In this document: positions 7,787 to 12,709 of the stretch, piece by piece
Numbering within the stretch: the first letter of the stretch is position 1
Layout of the letters: the number at the start of each line of letters is the position of its first letter
Source: an uncultured Campylobacter sp.
Lineage (GTDB): Bacteria > Campylobacterota > Campylobacteria > Campylobacterales > Campylobacteraceae
DNA: 12,709 nucleotides
Direction: 5' to 3'
NCBI RefSeq assembly: GCF_938030685.1
Contig: NZ_CALHHX010000088.1
Coordinates: 1 to 12,709, forward strand
Made by a program: the position numbers and the translations under genes
The notes under the pieces: model-generated
The model's database searches: none
Told to the model about the DNA's origin: nothing
Seen by the model: only the letters and a program-made list of their open reading frames with translations

Positions 7787-7815
7787 ATTATAACTAATTT
7801 TAATTATATTATCAA
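7787..7815 (-). promoter_or_regulatory. Sigma-70 promoter of the cas8b-cas7-cas5-cas3-cas4-cas2-cas1 operon
   Basis: On the minus strand the -35 box TTGATA (7815-7810) is separated by exactly 17 nt from a consensus -10 box TATAAT (7792-7787). Transcription would start near 7780, giving a leader of about 20 nt before the TTG start of cas8b. A second TATAAT lies upstream at 7866-7861 without a recognisable -35. The gap is very AT-rich, as Campylobacter promoters usually are. Confidence 0.7.
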
Positions 7816-7822
7816 TAGTTAT
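7790..7822. repeat. 7-bp inverted repeat around the cas promoter, possible operator
   Basis: ATAACTA (7790-7796, plus strand) and TAGTTAT (7816-7822) are exact reverse complements. One half overlaps the -10 box and the other touches the upstream side of the -35 box, with a centre spacing of 26 bp. Such placement would suit a repressor dimer or looping. However, 7 bp in AT-rich DNA may be chance. Confidence 0.3.
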
Positions 7823-7875
7823 TGTGTTTTAATGAAATAATTTGCCTTTTTTAAATTTTTATTATACAATCGGTT

Positions 7876-8607
7876 TTAAAGCAAGCAATCATCCTTTTTA
7901 GGATTTGAAATTTGTGCTTTAATGCAGTCTTGCTTTACAACCTCCAAAACCCCTACTCCGTAGTTCATGCACCCGCTTCCAGCACCCGTGCCAAGGATCA
8001 AATTTATTAGTTCAGCATTAGCTACAATTTTCCATCTTGCCTGCCACGCATATACCGGCTCGCGGTTGTTGCCATAATAGAATTTCACAGACTCACCCAG
8101 CTTTTGCCACAATAAATTTAATTCCATTTCGCCATCATATTTTCGCCCCATAATCGTTTCAAATCGCTGTAAAATATTCGTCTTCATCATCTCTAAATGC
8201 CTACTATCTTGCGGCTGCAAATAAACCTTATGCCCCAAAAGCCCACTTACTGCGCACGCCACGTAGCCTTGCACAATAGCTTCGTTCTCGCAAATTTTAT
8301 GATTTTTCGCTTCGACGGTAGTTTGCGTAAATAGAATTTCACCCAAGCTTAGCCCGTCTTTTAGCACTGCTAGCGCGATTTTACGTTCAAACTCCGGCTC
8401 GCATGAAGCAAATCGCACGCGCAAGTCCTCTCCTCGCAAGATAAAATCAAACACCGTGCGTTTAAAAATTTTACCGCTTGATTCGTGCCTATATCCTACG
8501 TGCTCTGAAGCCGGTAGATAGCGATAAAGAAAGCCCTGAATCAGCTGCGAGAGAGATTTTGTGATTTTTAGATTTTTAGTTGGTAATTTTGCGTTGATGA
8601 TTAGCAT
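7876..8607 (-). CDS. cas6: Cas6 CRISPR-RNA processing endoribonuclease
   Basis: Cas6 cuts the CRISPR transcript inside each repeat to give mature crRNAs. In type I-B it may stay bound to the 3' stem. The protein has 243 residues and two RAMP folds. The family's C-terminal glycine-rich loop is plain at residues 206-219 (GTGAGSGCMNYGVG). His36 and His41 lie where the catalytic histidine is expected. I start it at the ATG at 8607 because AAAGGAG lies 5-6 nt before it and the first RAMP strand (MLIINAKL) begins there. The longer frame, up to 8640, would run through a hairpin. The gene is separated from cas8b by a 116-nt gap with its own promoter, and its GC content resembles glyS rather than cas8b. 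It seems to depend on transcription coming from the glyS side. Confidence 0.93.
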   Translation of the reverse strand: MLIINAKLPTKNLKITKSLSQLIQGFLYRYLPASEHVGYRHESSGKIFKRTVFDFILRGEDLRVRFASCEPEFERKIALAVLKDGLSLGEILFTQTTVEAKNHKICENEAIVQGYVACAVSGLLGHKVYLQPQDSRHLEMMKTNILQRFETIMGRKYDGEMELNLLWQKLGESVKFYYGNNREPVYAWQARWKIVANAELINLILGTGAGSGCMNYGVGVLEVVKQDCIKAQISNPKKDDCLL

Positions 8608-8631
8608 TTGCGCTCCTTTGCGCGGTAAAAT

Positions 8632-8663
8632 TTTGCCCAAGGTTCGTGTAAACCTTGGGCAAA
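8632..8663 (-). terminator. Perfect hairpin between glyS and cas6 (13-bp arms)
   Basis: TTTGCCCAAGGTT (8632-8644) and AACCTTGGGCAAA (8651-8663) are exact reverse complements around a 6-nt loop. On the minus strand the stem is followed by ATTTTACC, a short T-run, so it could end glyS transcription. On the plus strand nothing T-rich follows. It sits 17 nt after the glyS stop and about 25 nt before the cas6 start, so cas6 would rely on read-through or on an unseen promoter. Confidence 0.7.
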
Positions 8664-8679
8664 CGAGCTCTAAGTGGGA

Positions 8680-10707
8680 TTAAAATCCTATCTCTTTGAT
8701 ATCGGCAAACTGCAAAAACGCGCGATAAATTTGCCCGATATTTGCGATACGATTTGCGCGTATCTTGACATCCTGGACGTTTATCATTACGTTATCGAAA
8801 AAATCATCAATCACGTCTTTAAGCCCAAATAGCGAGCGCAGATACCCACTCACGTCGTTTTCGTTGAGCTTAATCGCCCTGAACGCCGCATTTAGCGCGC
8901 GCTCAGCGTCGTGTTCGAATAGATTTTCGTCCACCGCGCCTATTTTTTCGTCCTTGATGATATTGGCTAGGCGCTTAAAAGTCGCGAAATTTTCTGCAAA
9001 ATCCGCTGCTGCTGCGATCTCGCCCAGCGCCTTTATGGCCTTGCTTAGTAGTAATAGATCATTTTCGCCGCTTGCGATGCACGCCTTGATCACGGACGGA
9101 TTTATCTCGTCAAAAATTCCGTATAACCTATCTTTTATAAAATCCAGCAGCTTAGAAATGTCAAATTTCTTATAATTTGGCGCCAGCTTCTGCGCCAGCG
9201 CATTCGCATCAAAGCTCAATCTTTGATTTAGTAAAATTTTAATTAGCCCAGTAGCTGCGCGGCGAAGCGCATACGGATCTTTGTTACCGCTTGGAACTTT
9301 ATCGATACTAAAAAGCCCCAGGAGTGTTTCAAATTTCATCGCCACAGCGATTACGCTACTAAATACACCGCTTGGCAGCTCACTATCTTCGCCACTAGGC
9401 AGATATTGCTCGCGTATCGCGCGGCATACATGATTTGCCAGTCCAGCGTGCTCGGCGTAGTAGCTACCCATAATGCCTTGAAGCTCGCTAAATTCGCCCA
9501 CCATCGTGCTGCTAAGGTCTGCTTTACTAAACATTACGGCATTTTCCACATCCAGTGCGAAATCCTTTTTGCCGATCTCCGCCTCAATCTGCGTAGCATA
9601 ATCCGCGCTCAGTGCCTTTGCTACGGCTAGCTCGCGCACCTGCTTATCATAAACCGAGCCAAGGGCTTGCATATAGGAGATTTGCTTAAGTTTTTCAGGG
9701 CTAAATTCCGCTTGCAAATCACTTTTCCAAAAAAACATAGCATCGCTTAGGCGCGCGCGTAAAACTTTTTCATTGCCGCGTATCACCAGCTCGTCATCAT
9801 CGGTGATCGCATTACTAACGACAACGAAGTGATTGCTTAGGCTTTTACCCTCGAAAACGGGAAAATAGCGCTGATTCTCCTTCATCGAAGTGATAATGAC
9901 CTCTTTTGGCACGCTTAAAAAATCTCGCTCAAAGCTGCCTAGCAGCGCCGTCGGGTACTCGGTGATCGCCGTTACTTCATCTAGCAACGCAGGATCGACC
10001 TCGATCTTAAAACCATGCTTTTTCTCGAGCTTTACAAACTCGCTTAGAATTTTATCTTTTCTTTTTTGCTCGCTTAAAATTACGCCGTTACGCTCCAGCA
10101 GTGTAAAATAATCTGCGGCGTCTTTAAATTTAATCGCTTCATAGCCAAATTTTCGGTGCGGAAAAAATGCAGCCACGCTTCGCACGCCATAAATTTCAAA
10201 ATTTACGTTTTGACCGCCCAAAACGCAGGCTATGCTTCTTATCGGACGGATAAACTCAAACTCGCCGCTACCCCAGCGCATAGCGCGTCCAAAATTTAGT
10301 GATCGTAAAAACTCCTCTATCATTTCGCCTAGAATTTCACGACTATCGCGCCCCTTTTGCACCGCAGCGTGGTAGAGCACCTCTTTGCCGCCCACCTGCC
10401 GAAATTCCAGCTCGCTTTCGCTTATGCCGCATTTTTTAGCAAAACTTAGCGCCGCAGGGCTCCACGCGCCGTCTTTGAGCGCGACGGATTTTGGCGCGCC
10501 CGTGCTTACGATCTGCGCATCATCGCCGCGTTGTGGAAAATCCTCGTGAAATAGCACAAATCTACGCGGGCTAAATTCGAAGCGAAAGTCGCTATTTATG
10601 CGGTTAGCCTCAAGCACCGCACGCCATTTTGACGCGATATTCGCACGCTCTTTTAAAAACGGGATCGCAGGCAGCTCCTCGACCCCAATCTCAATGAGTA
10701 GTTCCAT
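8680..10707 (-). CDS. glyS: Glycyl-tRNA synthetase beta subunit
   Basis: This is the beta chain of the bacterial alpha2-beta2 glycyl-tRNA synthetase. It binds tRNA-Gly, and the catalytic alpha chain (glyQ) is not in the window. The 675-residue length and the motifs are typical: MELLIEIGVEELPA at the start, VTAITEYP (245-252), SMKENQRYFPVF (274-285), RARLSDAMFFW (317-327), GEFSELQGIMGSYYA (404-418) and PSGNKDPYALRRAATGL (472-488), with a helical anticodon-binding tail. The ATG has AAGGAT 4-5 nt upstream and overlaps the end of the small membrane-protein gene by 17 nt, so the two are probably translated together. It is a core gene and marks the chromosomal edge of the CRISPR locus. Confidence 0.97.
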   Translation of the reverse strand: MELLIEIGVEELPAIPFLKERANIASKWRAVLEANRINSDFRFEFSPRRFVLFHEDFPQRGDDAQIVSTGAPKSVALKDGAWSPAALSFAKKCGISESELEFRQVGGKEVLYHAAVQKGRDSREILGEMIEEFLRSLNFGRAMRWGSGEFEFIRPIRSIACVLGGQNVNFEIYGVRSVAAFFPHRKFGYEAIKFKDAADYFTLLERNGVILSEQKRKDKILSEFVKLEKKHGFKIEVDPALLDEVTAITEYPTALLGSFERDFLSVPKEVIITSMKENQRYFPVFEGKSLSNHFVVVSNAITDDDELVIRGNEKVLRARLSDAMFFWKSDLQAEFSPEKLKQISYMQALGSVYDKQVRELAVAKALSADYATQIEAEIGKKDFALDVENAVMFSKADLSSTMVGEFSELQGIMGSYYAEHAGLANHVCRAIREQYLPSGEDSELPSGVFSSVIAVAMKFETLLGLFSIDKVPSGNKDPYALRRAATGLIKILLNQRLSFDANALAQKLAPNYKKFDISKLLDFIKDRLYGIFDEINPSVIKACIASGENDLLLLSKAIKALGEIAAAADFAENFATFKRLANIIKDEKIGAVDENLFEHDAERALNAAFRAIKLNENDVSGYLRSLFGLKDVIDDFFDNVMINVQDVKIRANRIANIGQIYRAFLQFADIKEIGF

Positions 10708-10825
10708 CTTTATCCTTTTTTCGTTGATTTCGTTTTTCGTTTTTCTCCATCATTTCGCGGTTAAATCCTACGATCATAAATATCATAAAAAGCACGAAAA
10801 GTGCGGTTATAACGGCGTGTATCAT
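10691..10825 (-). CDS. Small single-pass membrane protein (44 residues), unknown function
   Basis: The frame begins MIHAVITALFVLFMIFMIVG, a hydrophobic helix of about 19 residues. It is followed by a strongly charged tail rich in Lys, Arg and Glu (about residues 23-42), which by the positive-inside rule would lie in the cytoplasm. The ATG overlaps the TGA of the upstream exported nuclease gene as ATGA, and the end overlaps glyS by 17 nt. This tight packing supports a real, coupled gene. I do not recognise a family and assign no function. It could be a membrane-tethered accessory of either neighbour, or simply a conserved small hydrophobic protein. Confidence 0.65.
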   Translation of the reverse strand: MIHAVITALFVLFMIFMIVGFNREMMEKNEKRNQRKKDKDGTTH

Positions 10826-12183
10826 TCTACTATAAATTCCTTTTGCCCTTTATAAATCGTAAAATAGGCATTTTTAAATTCTAAATTTTTGCCGTTTTGT
10901 ACAGGAGCGCTTTTGCGAAAAATTCTAAACTCTCCCGTGCTTTTTAGATCAATTATGCCGTCCTTAACGTCACCTTTAATCGCGCTTATCACATCTCCTG
11001 CGCGCAGCTGCCGCACCGATGCGCTAGGCAAAACGTATGGTGCGATAGAGCCTACGTTGCCGCTTCTAGCTACGATCTCGAAATCGTCGATCTCAAAGCT
11101 TTGTTTGTAAAATTTCGTCTTTTTTACTAGCAGATCGAGTTTGTCGCCTAGCTGTAGCCCGCTGCCGCCATAGACAAAAACTCCGCTTCCATCTTGAGAA
11201 ATTGCAAAGCCGTGGCGGTTTGTAAAGCTCACGACTACGCCTTTTATCAGCACGGGCTCACTTATAATGCGCCCGTAAAGCTCCTCTATCGTGACGGTCT
11301 TTGCGGCACTAGCGGTATTTTTAGCTAAAAATTCTTGCTTTTTCGGCATAGATTTTAAAGCGCCTTCGTCCGTCAGAATGAAGCTAATCGGGAAATGATC
11401 GGAAGCGGTAGAGGATTTAGCAACCGCGAAACTGTCCTTTTTATATCCCGGCTCGCTACTAAAAAAATCGTCGCTAAGCAAGATATGATCGAGCACCGCA
11501 CCTCTTTCGTGAGATTCACAAGAGCCAAAATACTTTAACTGCGAGCAGGGATGCAGCGCCCACAAATCACTAAATCCATCGCGCTCGATAAGCTCGTTTA
11601 GCAAAGAATTTCGCCCGAAATTCGTATTAAAATCTCCCGCTACGATAGCGCGTTGGTGCCCTTGCAAAACCTCGCGTAAAAAGGCGAAATTTCGCCTGCG
11701 CTCGCTTAGCGGATTGCGTGCAGAGAGCATATGCACGACATAAAAGCTAAAATCAGTGCCGCCAAGCGCAAAATCAGCACGCAAAATATCTCTAGTTTTA
11801 AGCTCTGTCGGGCGGTAGGTTTTTTGAAATTTTATCGGTATGCGCGACATTACCGCCACGCCCGCAGGTGCAGTCTGTGCGCGCGAAAAAGCGTAGAATT
11901 TATAGCCCGCCTTCTGTGCAAGCGCTTTTAGCACAGCTTCGTTTTCGATCTCTTGCAGCCCCAAAATATCGGCATTAAGCGCGCTTATCTCATCCACTAC
12001 CGCTTGCAGCTTGCGCTCGTATTTTTGCTCGCTCCAACCACCGCGCCCGATCTCAAAATCAGCGTACTCCGTGCCGTCGTTTACGCCGTCGAATAAATTT
12101 TGCACGTTAAACGATGCGATTTTCAGCTCCGCCGCACTCGCGCCGCAGAAAAACATCGCAAAAAGTAGCGCTAAAACTCGCAA
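10822..12183 (-). CDS. Exported endonuclease/exonuclease/phosphatase-family protein with C-terminal OB-like domain
   Basis: This is a 453-residue predicted periplasmic or secreted phosphodiesterase or nuclease. A Sec signal peptide covers residues 1-17, with the cleavage site ASA|A. The EEP (DNase I-like) catalytic domain covers about 19-270: Asn26 in ASFNVQNLF, Glu78 in LGLQEIEN, His151 in VVHMLSA, Asp184 and Asn186 in GDFNTN, and Asp262-His263 in SDHFPI, all intact. Cys213 and Cys222 could form a disulfide. Residues about 285-385 look like an OB-fold nucleic-acid-binding domain, as found in extracellular nucleases. The start is TTG at 12183, with AGGAG 6 nt upstream inside the end of trmL (13-nt overlap). 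Starting at the next ATG would destroy the signal peptide. The substrate is not proven; exported DNase is the best guess. Confidence 0.85.
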   Translation of the reverse strand: MRVLALLFAMFFCGASAAELKIASFNVQNLFDGVNDGTEYADFEIGRGGWSEQKYERKLQAVVDEISALNADILGLQEIENEAVLKALAQKAGYKFYAFSRAQTAPAGVAVMSRIPIKFQKTYRPTELKTRDILRADFALGGTDFSFYVVHMLSARNPLSERRRNFAFLREVLQGHQRAIVAGDFNTNFGRNSLLNELIERDGFSDLWALHPCSQLKYFGSCESHERGAVLDHILLSDDFFSSEPGYKKDSFAVAKSSTASDHFPISFILTDEGALKSMPKKQEFLAKNTASAAKTVTIEELYGRIISEPVLIKGVVVSFTNRHGFAISQDGSGVFVYGGSGLQLGDKLDLLVKKTKFYKQSFEIDDFEIVARSGNVGSIAPYVLPSASVRQLRAGDVISAIKGDVKDGIIDLKSTGEFRIFRKSAPVQNGKNLEFKNAYFTIYKGQKEFIVE

Positions 12184-12659
12184 ACTGCGCTCCTAAAGTC
12201 GAATTTATCGATATTTTGGCGGATCGCTTCGTAGGTTACGATGCCCACGCTGGTGGCTAAATTTAAACTGCGCCCCGCCCCGCTCATCGGGATCGTGATG
12301 CAGTTTTCGCGATTTGTGCGCATGATCTCAAGCGGCAGCCCGTGCCCCTCCGAGCCAAAAATCAAAAAATCGCCCGGCTTGAATTTCGCCTCGTAGTAGA
12401 GCTTGTTCGTCTTCGTAGTCGCAAAAAAGAAGCGCTGCTTAAATTTCTCGTTCGCCGCCATAAACTCATCCCAATTTTCCCAAATTTTAAGATCCAAGCT
12501 CGCCCAATAATCAAGCCCCGCGCGGCGCAGATGCTTATCGTCGATGAGGAATCCCAGCGGCTTGATCAGATGCAAGCGGCACCCCGCATTGACGCACATA
12601 CGCCCGATGGAGCCAGTGTTTGTGTGGATCTGCGGATATACTAACACGATATTAAACAT
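12171..12659 (-). CDS. trmL: tRNA (cytidine(34)-2'-O)-methyltransferase TrmL
   Basis: This is a SPOUT-fold enzyme that methylates the 2'-OH of the wobble base in tRNA-Leu isoacceptors using S-adenosylmethionine. At 162 residues it is a minimal TrmL, with the motifs NTGSIGRMCVNAG, LRRAGLDYW, FGSEGHGLP and the knot-forming IPMSGAGRSLNLATSVGIV. I start it at the ATG at 12659. The preceding codon is TTG and also in frame, but ATG is preferred, with a weak GGTGA site 6 nt upstream. Its end overlaps the exported nuclease gene by 13 nt. Confidence 0.93.
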   Translation of the reverse strand: MFNIVLVYPQIHTNTGSIGRMCVNAGCRLHLIKPLGFLIDDKHLRRAGLDYWASLDLKIWENWDEFMAANEKFKQRFFFATTKTNKLYYEAKFKPGDFLIFGSEGHGLPLEIMRTNRENCITIPMSGAGRSLNLATSVGIVTYEAIRQNIDKFDFRSAVCEF

Positions 12660-12709
12660 CAAAAATCACCGATTTTGCATGAGCAGAATTTTGCGATTTA
12701 AAATTCCGC

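Noticed and set aside
8608..8640. Longer Cas6 starting 11 codons upstream
   Set aside because: It would run through one arm of the hairpin. The ATG at 8607 has the proper ribosome site and matches the fold start.
12652..12709. End of an upstream gene on the minus strand
   Set aside because: Two frames are open from the window edge, one ending at TGA 12668-12666 and one at TAA 12654-12652. With about 50 nt I cannot tell which, if either, is coding.

Overview
The window reads as chromosome of a Campylobacter-type epsilonproteobacterium. The evidence is a separate beta chain of glycyl-tRNA synthetase, short intergenic gaps, frequent TTG starts, and Csh1/Csh2/Cas5h effector proteins of the kind known from this genus. 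The flanking genes look to be about 45-48% GC by eye. That fits the oral group (gracilis, rectus, showae, curvus) better than C. jejuni, but the species is an inference. All genes run on the minus strand, so biological order is right to left.

Housekeeping part (about 8680-12709): trmL (tRNA wobble methyltransferase), then an exported endonuclease/exonuclease/phosphatase-fold protein with a C-terminal OB-like domain and a TTG start. A previously unlisted 44-residue single-pass membrane protein follows, coupled by an ATGA overlap, and then glyS. Neighbouring genes here overlap, so they are probably one transcript. A perfect 13-bp-arm hairpin at 8632-8663 closes the glyS side.

CRISPR-Cas part (370-8607): a complete type I-B gene set, cas6 / cas8b(csh1) / cas7(csh2) / cas5h / cas3 / cas4 / cas2 / cas1. 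cas6 stands alone between the glyS hairpin and an AT-rich gap (7760-7875). That gap carries a near-consensus promoter (TTGATA, 17 bp, TATAAT) for the other seven genes. These are packed tightly: TAATG overlaps at cas8-cas7 and cas3-cas4, no gap at cas7-cas5, and a 29-nt overlap at cas5-cas3. Cas8, Cas7, Cas5 and Cas6 would form the crRNA-guided surveillance complex, Cas3 unwinds and degrades the target, and Cas1, Cas2 and Cas4 acquire spacers.

The most informative hidden element is inside cas8b: a near-perfect Shine-Dalgarno followed at 5 nt by an in-frame TTG (6397). It would produce a separate 143-residue C-terminal protein, the Cas11 small subunit. Other notable points are: a Cas4 whose conserved RecB-motif histidine is alanine; cas2 placed before cas1; a composition break that marks the cas8-cas7-cas5-cas3 block as AT-rich between GC-richer cas6 and cas4-cas2-cas1; and the hairpin just upstream of cas6.

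Positions 1-369 are AT-rich and non-coding. They contain a palindrome and short direct repeats but no CRISPR repeat. If the array adjoins this locus, it lies beyond position 1 and this stretch would hold its leader.
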